Position numbers and translations under genes: made by a program
Shown here: positions 17,583-26,639 of the stretch, one piece after another
Layout of the letters: each line of letters starts with the position of its first letter
How positions within the stretch are numbered: position 1 is the first letter of the stretch
Assembly (NCBI RefSeq): GCF_036241575.1
Contig: NZ_CP108455.1
Location: 1,012,501 to 1,076,500 of the forward strand
Length of the DNA stretch: 64,000 nucleotides
Reading direction: 5' to 3'
Origin: Streptomyces sp. NBC_01267
GTDB lineage: Bacteria; Actinomycetota; Actinomycetes; Streptomycetales; Streptomycetaceae
The notes under the pieces: generated by a model
Databases searched by the model: none
Seen by the model: only the letters and a program-made list of their open reading frames with translations
Told to the model about the DNA's origin: nothing

Positions 17583-17999
17583 ATGGCCGTCGAAGAGGGC
17601 GAAGTCCCCGTGCGGCCCCTGTGGGTCGAAGAGCCCGCGGTGCGGCCACGGATGCCGGACCCGGTGCGCAGCAGCGCGGTGCGCGCCGTGCTCATCGTTT
17701 CCGTGACGCTGATCCAGGCGGTGACGGCTTTCCTGTCCACCGTGACGGACTCCTGGCTCGCCTTCCCGATGGTGCTCAGCAGTGTGGCCAGTACCGTCGT
17801 CGCGACGTGGGCCGTACTGGATGTCTGGATCACCCGGCAGGTGTGGAACCAGCGCCACGGCGTCACCTCGGTTCCCAGCAGCACGGCGCGCCGGCTGCGC
17901 AGGGAGCGGCGCAGGGAACGCCGCGCGGCACGTCGGCAGGAGCGGGACGCCGAGCGGATACGGGCGAACCGCTCGGCGAGGCTCTCGACCCAGATCTGA
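17583..17999 (+). CDS. Small basic membrane protein, unknown function
   Basis: This 138-residue protein has two hydrophobic segments (about residues 33-52 and 60-84) joined by a short loop. Its C-terminal tail is very basic and Arg-rich, rich in RRLRRERRRER-type sequence, and probably helical. The ATG at 17583 has a strong purine-rich ribosome-binding site; the earlier in-frame start lacks one. It lies between the cvn operon and the SMC-like cassette, converging on the latter. The tail suggests a cytoplasmic nucleic-acid or acidic-protein contact, which is inference only. Confidence 0.65.
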   Translation: MAVEEGEVPVRPLWVEEPAVRPRMPDPVRSSAVRAVLIVSVTLIQAVTAFLSTVTDSWLAFPMVLSSVASTVVATWAVLDVWITRQVWNQRHGVTSVPSSTARRLRRERRRERRAARRQERDAERIRANRSARLSTQI

Positions 18000-18155
18000 T
18001 CCCGGCAGGTCCGAGCCCAAGTCCGAACCCGGTATGTCCGAGCCCGGCAGGTCCTGGTCCGGCAGCTTCGCCCCGCTGTCTTGAGTCCTCGGCCCCTGAG
18101 GCGTACGGATTCTCGGGCGGCGCGGCCCCGGGCCCGCGCCCCAGGGCGCCCGCCG

Positions 18156-21100
18156 CTACTCCCGCACGGGTACGCCCGCCGGGGCCCGGTCGATGGCGTC
18201 CGGGGTCTGCTCGGTGGCCGCCGGGGTCCGCTTGAACATCCGGGTCGCGGTGATCTCGCCGTGCACCTGCTCCCCGCCGGGGTCCTGCTGGGGCAGTCCG
18301 GGCCGCAGATGCTCCTCCACGCTGATGTACTTCAGCCCGGCCCGCAGGTCCGCGTCGTTGCGCAACCTGATCACCAGGGGGAATTCAGCGAGCGCGGTGG
18401 TGTCGAACAGGCCCGTCGTGTAGAGCAGTTGGACGCCGAGGGCGTCGGATACCGCCCGCTGGAGCTCCAGCAGATAGGTGGCATTCGCCCGGCCGATCGG
18501 GTTGTCGAGGAAGAGCGTGCCCGCGTGCCGGTGCTTGTCGCGACCCCGGTCGTTGCTGCGCAGCGCGGCCATCGTGCAGTACAGGGCGATGGCGGCGGTG
18601 AGCAGCTGGCCGCCGGAGAAGACATCGCCCATCTGCCCGACCGGGACGCGCTCCGCGCGCAGCACCGCGTCGGGCTTGAGGATCTCGACAGCCACGCCCT
18701 TGGGTTCGAGCGCCGCGTGGACTCCGCGCAGCAGCAGTGACATCCCGTCCCTGCGCAGGTCGGAGTTCTTCTTCAGCGCTGCCCTGGTCGCCTCGTCGAT
18801 GACCTCGCCCAGCCGTTCCGCGAGAGTGGCCTGGTCGGGCTCGTCGAAGCGGATCCGCAGGAACTCCTGGCCGGACCACTCGCCCAGCCCCTCGGGCAGC
18901 TGGGAGAGCCGCTGTGCCGAGCGGAGGGTGGTGAGTGCGGATTCGACCAGCCCGCGCAGCCGGTCCACGATCGAGTCGCGGTTGCGCTCCAGCTGTTCCA
19001 GCTCGTCGGTGAGCACCCGGAGCCGGGGGGCGAAGGCCGCCGCCCACTTCGCGGCGTGCTCGGGCAGCGCGGAGGCGGGCAGTTCACGGATCTGCTGGCG
19101 CGCCGGGGTGCGGACCTGTTCGTAGCGGGTCGCGTTGGCGTGCCGTACGAGAACGTCGCTCGCCTCACGCACGGCGGACTCGGCGCCGGAGAGGTCACCG
19201 GCGCAGCCGCGCAGTGAGCGGCGGGCCTCGGCCGCCGACCGGCGGGCCTCCTCCAGCGTGCCGGGGAACGGCTCGGGGGTCGCGTTCTCCGTGGCCGCCG
19301 GGCCCGCCGCGCCCTCGTCGTCGCGGTGCGGGTCGCGGAGCAGGTCCCTCAGCAGGGCCGCGGCCTCGTCGAAGCCGCCTGCGGCATCCTCCGACGCCCG
19401 GTGGGCGTGCAGCAGCTCGGCGTGGGCCGCGCGCGAGGCCTCCAACGCATCGGTACCGGCGGCCAGTTCGGCGGTTGCGGTACGCAGCAGGGCCTGTGCG
19501 GCGTCCGCGTCCGCGGGCACCCGCTCAGCGGGCAGCGCCGTGTGGGTCTCGGTACCGTCCGCCGGTGCGAGCCGCTCGGCCTCGCCGCGCAGCCTGCCCA
19601 GCTGCTCGCTGGCGGCCGACGCCCGCGACTCCAGCATCTGGACGAGGGACTCGGCGCGGGCCGCCGCGGCCTGCCGGGAGGGGCCGTCCGCGCCGTCGGT
19701 GGATTCGAGGAGTTGGGCGGCGCGGGTGCGGACCTTGTTGCTGAGCCGGTCGAGTTCGGTGCGGGCCGCGCTCTCGTCACTCTCCGCCCTGGCCTGTTCG
19801 GCGCGCAGGTCCGCTCCGACGCCGACCTTCTCGTACAGCTGGGAGGCGGCGCGGTAGGCCTCGCGCAGGTCGGGCAGTGCGGGGCGCGGGGTGTCCGGGT
19901 CCGGTTCGGGGAGGTCCTCGGGCACCCCGGCGATCTCGGCCCGCTCGGCGCGCAGCGCGCGGGCGGTGCGGTGCGCGTCGTCGGCGGCGCGCTGCGCCGC
20001 CCTGCGGTCCTCGTCGGCGGCCCTGGCCCGCTCCAGGCAGGTCGCTGCCCGGGTCTCCGACTCGGCTGCCTCGTCGGCCAGTTCGCGCAGGGTGACCTGC
20101 CAGCCCGCCCGTTCACGGAGCCGGAAGGCGAGTCCGGCGAGGGCGTCGGCCACCCGGCGGGCGCGCTGTGCGACGTCCTGCCGTTCGTCCCGCTCCCGCG
20201 CCGCGTCGGCTGCCGCCTCGTCGGCCTCCGCGCGGGCCGTACGCGCCTCTTCGAGTTCCGTCCCCGCGGTCCCGGCCGCCTCCTCGGCAGCGCTCGCCGC
20301 GGCGGCCAGTTCCGCGAGCGTTCCCGGCGGGCAGTCCGCACGCCAGGATCCGAGCCGGGCGGCCAGCGTGCGGTCGCCGCCGAGCCGGGCGGCCAGTCGG
20401 CGGATCTCCTCGTCGCGGTCGCCCGCGCGGGTACGCAGTGCCTGGCGTTCCTCGTCGGCGGCGTGCTCGTCGTGCATGGCCGGGTTCGGCGGCACGAGGA
20501 AGATGTCGCTCCCGGTCCCCGACGGTCCCGGTCCCGGAACGGGCGCCAGCAGGGCGGCAGCGGTACCGACCGCGACGGCGGAGCGCGGCAGCAGGGCCGC
20601 TCCGGTGAGTGCTTCGCGGGCCCTGGTGTGGGCGGCCGGGTCGGTGATGACCACGCCGTCGACCAGCTCGGGCCTGGTGGCCAGCACCGCTGCGTGGTCG
20701 GCGGGGTCCACCGCCTGGGCGAGATAGCGCCAGCCGGGCAGTGCGGGGATGCCGTGCTCGCCGAGGAATTCGACGGTGGCCAGCACATCGGGTCCCGGGG
20801 GCAGCAGCCCGCCGTCGCCGAGTGCGCCGAGGATGCGGGCGTCGTCGGCGGCGGCGGTGCGCAGCTCGAAGAGCTGCCGCTCGGCCGAGGTGACACCGCG
20901 GTCGAGCAGCGCCTGGAGCTCTTCCGCGTTGCGGTCCAGTTCCTCGGCGGTGAGCGAACCCCGGGTGAGCGTACGGGCGGAGCTTTCGGTCCTGTCGTCG
21001 GCAGCGCCCTGGGCCGCGCCGCCGGCGGCACGTGCGGGCGGGTCCTCGGCCGTGCCCGCGCGGTCCTGCTGCGGGGTCCCGGCGCCGCTGCGGGGGCCCG

Positions 21101-22964
21101 GCAGGCCCACGGTCGCCGTGCCGGGGAGACTCAGCAGTTCGGCGAGGCGGTACTCCGAGGCGATGGACCCGGCCTCGCGCAGTTCCGCCGCGTAGGCACG
21201 CTCGGTGGCCTGCGCGGCGTCCGCCGCTCGGGCTGCGGCGAGCTCGGCGCGGGCTTCGTCGGCGGCGGCCTCCTTGGCCTGCTGGGCCGTGGTGCGGGCC
21301 TGTTCGCGGGCGCTGTCCCACGCGGCGACCGCGGACTTCTCCGCGTCGCTGGCGGCCAGTGCGGCGCGCGCCGGGTCGGCGTCGGGTGCGGTGTCGTCGA
21401 GCCAGCCCGCGCGGACGGCTTCGGCGGTCTCCTGGCCGACCTCGGTGAGGCGCTGGCGCAGATGTCCGGCCTCGCTGCGGGCACGCTGTGCTTCGGTGGC
21501 CGCTGCCGTGGCGTCGCGGTGCGCGGCCTCGCCCGCCTCCTGGAGTGCGGCGGCGCGCTCCTCCTCCTCGTTCGCGCGCCGCTCGCCGGCCTCGGCGGCC
21601 GTGCGCAGCGCCCGGACGAGGTCGGCCGCGGCCGTGCCCCGGGCGGCCAGTGCGGGCGCCGCGTCCCGTTCGGCCTCACGGATGGCTACGGCGACGCGCG
21701 CGGAACGGTCGGCCGCCGCACGGTGACGCAGTACGGCCTCGGCTGCCTGCCAGGCCGAGTGGAACGTCCGCGCGTCGGCCAGTTCCCTGCGCTGCGCCGC
21801 CGCGGACTTCTCGGCGACGGCGAGTGCCAGGGAGGCGTGCCGGTAGGCGAGTTCGGCGGCGATCAGCGCGCTGCGTCCCCTGACCTCCTCGGCCTCGGTG
21901 ACGGTGTGGGCGGCGGAGGTGACCTGCTGGGCCAGGTCGGCGGCCCGGCCGCGCTCCTGGGCGGAGCGCGCGGAGAGCCTGCGGGCGAGCGTGCGGGTAC
22001 GGCGCTCGGCGCCCGCGTGGATGTCCCGGGACCGCGACCTGGCTTCGGCGGCTTCGACGATCCGGCCGAGCAGATCGGCGGAGCCCGCGGTGAAGTCCCG
22101 TTCGGCGGTGAGCTCCGCGCGGCGGCCGAGTTTGTTGCCGAAGCCGGCGACGAGGTCGGCCAGGCCGTCCGTGTCACGGGTGTCGGTGACGGCCCGCAGC
22201 AGCAGGTCCGTGAAGTCGGAGTCCTTCTTCACCGCGAAGAGACCGGCCGCCTCCCCCTCGTCGGCGTTCATCTCACGCTGGTAGCGGAAGAGTTCGGGGT
22301 CGAGGCCCAGGTCACCGAGGTGTTCGTTCCAGCGGTCGTGGATCTCTTCCCACTGCACGTCCAGATGCGGATACGCCTTGCCCGCTTCGGTGATCGCGTC
22401 GCGGAAGCCCTTCATGGTCCGGCGGCGGCCCCGGGCCCCCGACACACCTTCCACCGGCGGACGTACGGCGGTGGATTCGGCGACCGGGAGGGAGTCGAGA
22501 CTCAGGCCGGGCCCCGGCCTGAACGAGTACCAGGCCTCGGCGAACTTGCGCGGGTCGTTGGAGACCTGCCGCCCCCGCCACTCGCTGGCCTTGCCGACGA
22601 CGACGAGCTCGCCGGTGAGGGTGTGCTGCCACTCCAGGGCGACATGGCCGCAGTCGTCGGCGAGGAGGAATTTACGCAGCACACCGGAGCTGGCCCCGCC
22701 CAGTGTGTTGCGGTGGCCGGGCAGCATCACCGAGAAGATCAGCTTCAGCAGGACGGACTTGCCACCGCCGTTCTCCAGGAAGAGGACCCCGGCCGGAGCC
22801 GGCCGGCGCGGCGGACCGACCGGCTCCGCCTCGAAGAACTCCGCCTGCATCGGGGCCGGGCTGGGCACGGGAGAGCCCACTCCCCGCAGGTCGAGCACGG
22901 TGTCGGCGTAGCGCGCACCGGCAGGTCCGATGGAGTAGAGGCGGACCCGGGACAGCTCGTACAT
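18156..22964 (-). CDS. SMC/MukB-like coiled-coil ATPase (1602 aa)
   Basis: This very long protein has an N-terminal ATP-binding half with Walker A ENGGGKSVLLKL (K69). A central Ala/Glu/Arg-rich coiled-coil region of about 1000 residues follows, interrupted near 650-800 by a more globular, hinge-like part. The C-terminal half carries the ABC signature FSGGQLLTA (near 1447) and a Walker B-like LFLDNPIGRAN, with D1487 followed by Asn rather than Glu. This layout is that of SMC/MukB/JetC-type DNA-organising ATPases. Two smaller upstream genes on the same strand complete a kleisin-KITE-SMC-like set. No nuclease gene is present. Exact family and function are unproved. Confidence 0.8.
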   Translation of the reverse strand: MYELSRVRLYSIGPAGARYADTVLDLRGVGSPVPSPAPMQAEFFEAEPVGPPRRPAPAGVLFLENGGGKSVLLKLIFSVMLPGHRNTLGGASSGVLRKFLLADDCGHVALEWQHTLTGELVVVGKASEWRGRQVSNDPRKFAEAWYSFRPGPGLSLDSLPVAESTAVRPPVEGVSGARGRRRTMKGFRDAITEAGKAYPHLDVQWEEIHDRWNEHLGDLGLDPELFRYQREMNADEGEAAGLFAVKKDSDFTDLLLRAVTDTRDTDGLADLVAGFGNKLGRRAELTAERDFTAGSADLLGRIVEAAEARSRSRDIHAGAERRTRTLARRLSARSAQERGRAADLAQQVTSAAHTVTEAEEVRGRSALIAAELAYRHASLALAVAEKSAAAQRRELADARTFHSAWQAAEAVLRHRAAADRSARVAVAIREAERDAAPALAARGTAAADLVRALRTAAEAGERRANEEEERAAALQEAGEAAHRDATAAATEAQRARSEAGHLRQRLTEVGQETAEAVRAGWLDDTAPDADPARAALAASDAEKSAVAAWDSAREQARTTAQQAKEAAADEARAELAAARAADAAQATERAYAAELREAGSIASEYRLAELLSLPGTATVGLPGPRSGAGTPQQDRAGTAEDPPARAAGGAAQGAADDRTESSARTLTRGSLTAEELDRNAEELQALLDRGVTSAERQLFELRTAAADDARILGALGDGGLLPPGPDVLATVEFLGEHGIPALPGWRYLAQAVDPADHAAVLATRPELVDGVVITDPAAHTRAREALTGAALLPRSAVAVGTAAALLAPVPGPGPSGTGSDIFLVPPNPAMHDEHAADEERQALRTRAGDRDEEIRRLAARLGGDRTLAARLGSWRADCPPGTLAELAAAASAAEEAAGTAGTELEEARTARAEADEAAADAARERDERQDVAQRARRVADALAGLAFRLRERAGWQVTLRELADEAAESETRAATCLERARAADEDRRAAQRAADDAHRTARALRAERAEIAGVPEDLPEPDPDTPRPALPDLREAYRAASQLYEKVGVGADLRAEQARAESDESAARTELDRLSNKVRTRAAQLLESTDGADGPSRQAAAARAESLVQMLESRASAASEQLGRLRGEAERLAPADGTETHTALPAERVPADADAAQALLRTATAELAAGTDALEASRAAHAELLHAHRASEDAAGGFDEAAALLRDLLRDPHRDDEGAAGPAATENATPEPFPGTLEEARRSAAEARRSLRGCAGDLSGAESAVREASDVLVRHANATRYEQVRTPARQQIRELPASALPEHAAKWAAAFAPRLRVLTDELEQLERNRDSIVDRLRGLVESALTTLRSAQRLSQLPEGLGEWSGQEFLRIRFDEPDQATLAERLGEVIDEATRAALKKNSDLRRDGMSLLLRGVHAALEPKGVAVEILKPDAVLRAERVPVGQMGDVFSGGQLLTAAIALYCTMAALRSNDRGRDKHRHAGTLFLDNPIGRANATYLLELQRAVSDALGVQLLYTTGLFDTTALAEFPLVIRLRNDADLRAGLKYISVEEHLRPGLPQQDPGGEQVHGEITATRMFKRTPAATEQTPDAIDRAPAGVPVRE

Positions 22965-23084
22965 GGCGGCGGACTCTCGTCGTTGTCAGGGAGAAGGGAG
23001 ATCAGGCGGTATCGGTCAGGAACAGTCAGGCAGCAGTGCAAGTGGGGCAGTTGGCGTTCGGGGCGGTTTCGGGTCGGTGAGCGG

Positions 23085-23993
23085 TCAGGTGTGGAAGGGC
23101 AGGCCGGCGTCGGCGGCCAGTTCGAGGTCGTCCGCCTCGGACGGCGGCACGAGTGTCGCCGTGCCGTCGCCCACCGGTACGACCCCCAGCTCCAACAGCT
23201 CGGCCATGGCGGCACTGCCCGCCATGTCGCGTACCTGGAGCTGATAGCGGGCAGTGGTGCGGTACGCGCCTCCGGCGTCGTCACCGGTGCGCTGGAGGAA
23301 TCCCGATTCCGTGAGGAAGACGACGGCCTTGGCCACGATTCCGGTGGTGGAACCCGCCAGTCGTCTGGCGTCCTTGGTGGCGCCGGTGGAGCTGCGCCGG
23401 GCATAGATGCGCCAGGCCGCTTCGAGGCCAGGTGCCTCGGTGGCCGGGTCGCTGTTCTCGCCCTGCTCCTCGGCGCGCTCTTCCAGACGGCGGCAGGCCT
23501 GACGGACGAACGCGTCGACGCCGTTGACCGTGATGCGGCCGATGTAGCCGTCGTCGGCGAGGTCTTCCGGACGCGGGAACGACATGGCGGCGACGGCCAG
23601 ATGAGCCAGTCCGTGCAGAAAGCGGTCGGCCGAGTCGGCAGCCGCCCGGCGGGCGTAGTCACCCATCCGTACGGCGAAGACCGAGTCCTCGCCCGCGGCG
23701 ACGGCCATTCCGGCGCGGGTCGAGACCTCCAGGACGACCAGCCCGAGTCCGGTGGCGATCGCGTCGGCGAGACGGGCGAAGGCCGGGGCTTCGCGGTAGC
23801 GGCGCAGCAGCTCCGCGTATTCGGCGTCGCGGGCGGGCAGCAGCTTGGGCTGCAGGCCGAAGGCGACCAGCCGCGCCGCGTCGGCGGCATCGGCCGGGGT
23901 CACCGCGGAACCGGCCGCGGCGGCGGACGGTGTGGCGCTGTCGGCCTGGTCCGGCTCGCTCCACGCGGTGTACTCGGCGTGGGTCTCGCTCAC
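23085..23993 (-). CDS. Putative KITE-like (MukE/JetB-type) subunit of the SMC-like cassette
   Basis: The 302-residue acidic protein has two regions that look like winged helices: residues near 45-200 (LLRRYREAPAFARLADAIA, then SVFAVRMGDYA) and a second with GIVAKAVVFLTESGFLQR. Its size and position between the ~508-aa protein and the SMC-like gene match the MukE/MksE/JetB slot. The GTG at 23993 is chosen for AGGAG upstream; the longer reading from 24113 encodes low-complexity His/Arg repeats. The gap to the SMC-like start is 120 bp. The assignment rests on architecture and weak sequence features. Confidence 0.6.
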   Translation of the reverse strand: MSETHAEYTAWSEPDQADSATPSAAAAGSAVTPADAADAARLVAFGLQPKLLPARDAEYAELLRRYREAPAFARLADAIATGLGLVVLEVSTRAGMAVAAGEDSVFAVRMGDYARRAAADSADRFLHGLAHLAVAAMSFPRPEDLADDGYIGRITVNGVDAFVRQACRRLEERAEEQGENSDPATEAPGLEAAWRIYARRSSTGATKDARRLAGSTTGIVAKAVVFLTESGFLQRTGDDAGGAYRTTARYQLQVRDMAGSAAMAELLELGVVPVGDGTATLVPPSEADDLELAADAGLPFHT

Positions 23994-24035
23994 GGCTGCG
24001 GCTCCTGGGTCGGTACGCGCGAGGGTGTCCCGCAC

Positions 24036-24062
24036 GCGGTGGATGCGGTGGATGCGGTGGAT
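24036..24062 (+). repeat. Tandem 9-bp repeat GCGGTGGAT, three copies
   Basis: Three exact head-to-tail copies of GCGGTGGAT lie in the 229-bp gap between the first two genes of the SMC-like cassette, followed by a partial copy. This looks like slippage in non-coding spacer DNA. Confidence 0.85.
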
Positions 24063-24158
24063 GCGGATGCGGTCGGTGCATACGAAGTCGGTACGTACGG
24101 GGTGGCTGCGCACGGGACGGGTCCGTACGCGGTCGGTACGCAGCCGGTCGGTGTCCGG

Positions 24159-24188
24159 GCCGGTGCCGGTGCCGGTGCCGGTGCCGGT
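24159..24188 (+). repeat. Tandem 6-bp repeat GCCGGT, five copies
   Basis: Five exact copies of GCCGGT lie in the same gap as the 9-bp repeat, about 100 bp away and 34 bp from the end of the upstream gene. Copy number is likely to vary between strains. Confidence 0.85.
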
Positions 24189-24222
24189 GTCGTCCGGCCG
24201 GGCACCGGTCGTGGCTCGGCCC

Positions 24223-25749
24223 TCATCCCGCCTCCGTACGGCCCGCGGCCATTCCGACCGTGTCGAGCAGCGCCGTACCGACGATCAGGTCGGCGCCGCC
24301 GAACTCCGGGTCGTCCAGCTCGGTCCCGTCGTCCACGGCGAAGAGCAGCCGCTGCTCTCCCTGCCGATAGGCCGTGCCGACCGGCGGGCTCGCCGCGTGG
24401 ATGGCCAGCAGGGCGACCAGGTACGGCAGTTCTGGATCACGGCGCCGGGCGTCGGCCAGCAGCCCGGAGAGCCGTCGGGGGGCGTCGTGCTCCAGGTCGA
24501 GCAGCTCCGTCGCACCGGCCAGCTGCTCCTCGCTGAACCGGCTGTCGTCCGGGGTCGCGATGAGATCGGGCTCGGGCATCTCCACGCCGAGGTGCTCCCG
24601 TTCCGCCGGCGGGGTCAGCAGGATGTCGACCAGGTCCCCGACCCGTACCGATACGGGTGTACGCAGTCCGGTGCCGCGCGCGAAGAAGGCGTCCGTGACC
24701 CGGATGGCCTGCTCCAGCGGCAACGGCAGCACGGGGGCCACCAGCTGTCCGTACAGATCCAGTCCCGCGCTCGCCGTCGGGGCGGCGAAGGCCTGCCGGT
24801 CCTGCTCCGCGCGGAAGAGCGGTCCCGCCTCCAGGAGCCGGGACTGGAGCTGGGTGTGGCGGCGGATGCAGTCCTTGACTATGTCCACGAGCTCGGCGGC
24901 GCGCCGTTTGTTCTCCGGCTCCTCCGCCTCGTCCCTGGCCTTGCGGATGTTGGTGAGGATCGCGTTCTCGTGGCGGTAGCGGTCGGCGACGTGGTCGAGC
25001 GCCTCGTCGATCATGTCCGGGACGGCCTTGAGCCAGTCGACCGCGCGGACGTTGCGCCGGGTCGCCTCCAGGGTCCTGCGCAGCGTCTCCGCGTACTGCA
25101 CGGTCCGGTACCTGGCCTGCTCGGCGGCGAGCTGCGCGTCCGCGAGCCTGCCCCGGCTGATGAGCACTTCGAGCTTCACCTCGGCGGCGATCTGCGCGCT
25201 GGTCACATCGGTGTCGAGGGCGCCCACCAGGACATTGACCGCCTCGTCGGTGGTGCGCAGGTAGACCGTCCCGCCGTGTCCGGGGACCTCCTCGACAAGT
25301 TTGAAGTCGTAGTCCCGCCGGACATAGGCGCCGTCGGGGCCGAAAGTGCCGTAGACCGCGCGGAACCCCCGGTCCACGCTGCCGACGTTGATCAGGTTCT
25401 CCAGCACCCAGCGGGCCACCCGCTCGTGTTCCTCCGCCGGGCGGTGCGGTGCCTGGGCCGCGACGCGCGGGAGCAGCCTGGCCACTATCTGGTCGTGGTC
25501 GGCCCCGGTGTCGAAGTCCATGTTGAGCGTGACCAGATCGATGGCGGCCAGCGCGACTTCCGCCATCGCGTAGACCGTGAACTCACCGGCCAGATTGGCC
25601 TTGCGCACGTCGAGATCGTGCAGCGGCGCGGTGCACGCGAGCGCGCGCAGCCGCCGCGCGAGCCCTTCGTCGGCGGCCGGGCCCGGTGCGGGCCGCGGCC
25701 CCGCGCTGAGCTGGGGCGGAACGAATTCCGTCGAGGCAGGCGAAGTCAC
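24223..25749 (-). CDS. Putative kleisin-like (MukF/JetA-type) subunit of the SMC-like cassette
   Basis: The 508-residue, mostly helical protein starts with a wing-like region (residues ~25-180, including the RRDYDFKLVEE strand and YLRTTDEAVNVLVGAL). A long helical stretch follows (AQIAAEVKLEVLISRGRLAD, then TLEATRRNVRAVDW), which resembles JetA/MksF proteins. The GTG at 25749 is the start most consistent with the divergent pxpA promoter region. It is the first gene of the three-gene minus-strand set. The kleisin role is inferred from order, size and helical pattern. No enzymatic motif is visible. Confidence 0.6.
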   Translation of the reverse strand: MTSPASTEFVPPQLSAGPRPAPGPAADEGLARRLRALACTAPLHDLDVRKANLAGEFTVYAMAEVALAAIDLVTLNMDFDTGADHDQIVARLLPRVAAQAPHRPAEEHERVARWVLENLINVGSVDRGFRAVYGTFGPDGAYVRRDYDFKLVEEVPGHGGTVYLRTTDEAVNVLVGALDTDVTSAQIAAEVKLEVLISRGRLADAQLAAEQARYRTVQYAETLRRTLEATRRNVRAVDWLKAVPDMIDEALDHVADRYRHENAILTNIRKARDEAEEPENKRRAAELVDIVKDCIRRHTQLQSRLLEAGPLFRAEQDRQAFAAPTASAGLDLYGQLVAPVLPLPLEQAIRVTDAFFARGTGLRTPVSVRVGDLVDILLTPPAEREHLGVEMPEPDLIATPDDSRFSEEQLAGATELLDLEHDAPRRLSGLLADARRRDPELPYLVALLAIHAASPPVGTAYRQGEQRLLFAVDDGTELDDPEFGGADLIVGTALLDTVGMAAGRTEAG

Positions 25750-25865
25750 GCTGCACAGATTAGGTCCTCGCACCGACAACGGTCGAAACGGCGCGGATGG
25801 GACGGCTGCTCCAGGGGGCCCGCACGGCCGGCGACAGCTAGGCTGCTGCCCCCGGAGGGAGCCGT

Positions 25866-26639
25866 ATGACCGCGACCGCCATGACCACGATCGACCTGAA
25901 CGCCGACCTCGGCGAGGGGTTCGGCCGCTGGACACTCACCGACGACGAGGCGCTGCTCTCCGTCGTCACCAGTGCCAATGTCGCCTGTGGCTTCCACGCC
26001 GGTGACCCCTCGACGATGCGCCGCGTCTGCGAGCTTGCCGCCGCACGCGGAGTACGGATCGGGGCCCAGGTCTCGTACCGGGACCTGGCCGGCTTCGGGC
26101 GGCGCGCGATGGACGTACCGTCGCGTGAACTCGCCGACGAAGTGGCCTACCAGATCGGTGCGTTGGAGGTGTTCGCGCGGGCCGCCGGAGCCTGGGTGGC
26201 CTACGTCAAGCCGCACGGCGCGCTCTACAACCGCACCGTCCACGACGAGGAGCAGGCCGCTGCGGTCGTCGAGGGCGTACGGCTCGCCGGGGGCGGCCTG
26301 CCGGTGCTCGGACTGCCCGGGTCACGGCTGCTGGAGGCCGCCGGTGACGCGGGGCTCGTGCCGGTTCAGGAGGCGTTCGCCGATCGCGCGTACACCGCGC
26401 AGGCCACGCTCGTTCCGCGCACCCGGCCCGACGCCGTGGTGCACGACCCGGAGGCGGTGGTCGCCCGTGCCCTCTCCATGGCGCGCGACCACTCGGTGTC
26501 CGCGGTCACCGGCGAGCGGCTCGTCGTCGACGCCCGTTCGCTCTGTCTGCACGGCGACACCCCCGGGGCCGCGGAACTGGCACTACGGGTCCGCCGTGAA
26601 CTGCTCGCCGGGGGCGTGGTCCTGGAGCCCTTCGCGTGA
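25866..26639 (+). CDS. pxpA: 5-oxoprolinase subunit PxpA (LamB/YcsF family)
   Basis: The 257-residue protein has the family signature TIDLNADLGEGFGRW and the VKPHGALYNR motif. PxpA with PxpB and PxpC hydrolyses 5-oxoproline (pyroglutamate) to glutamate using ATP in the cytoplasm. The ATG at 25866 follows GGAGGGAG. It overlaps pxpB by 4 bp. Confidence 0.95.
   Translation: MTATAMTTIDLNADLGEGFGRWTLTDDEALLSVVTSANVACGFHAGDPSTMRRVCELAAARGVRIGAQVSYRDLAGFGRRAMDVPSRELADEVAYQIGALEVFARAAGAWVAYVKPHGALYNRTVHDEEQAAAVVEGVRLAGGGLPVLGLPGSRLLEAAGDAGLVPVQEAFADRAYTAQATLVPRTRPDAVVHDPEAVVARALSMARDHSVSAVTGERLVVDARSLCLHGDTPGAAELALRVRRELLAGGVVLEPFA

Noticed and set aside
17324-17884. Minus-strand frame of 186 codons opposite the small membrane protein
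   Set aside because: The plus-strand gene has a strong ribosome-binding site and two clear membrane segments. The antisense protein is Thr/Ser-rich with no domain.
24036-24188. Possible CRISPR-like or iteron array
   Set aside because: Units are 6 or 9 bp with no spacers, so they are simple tandem repeats.
19326-24536. Plus-strand open frame of 1736 codons opposite the SMC-like cassette
   Set aside because: It spans three minus-strand genes and a spacer, and its protein is Gly/Arg/Val-rich low-complexity. It is the usual GC-rich antisense shadow.
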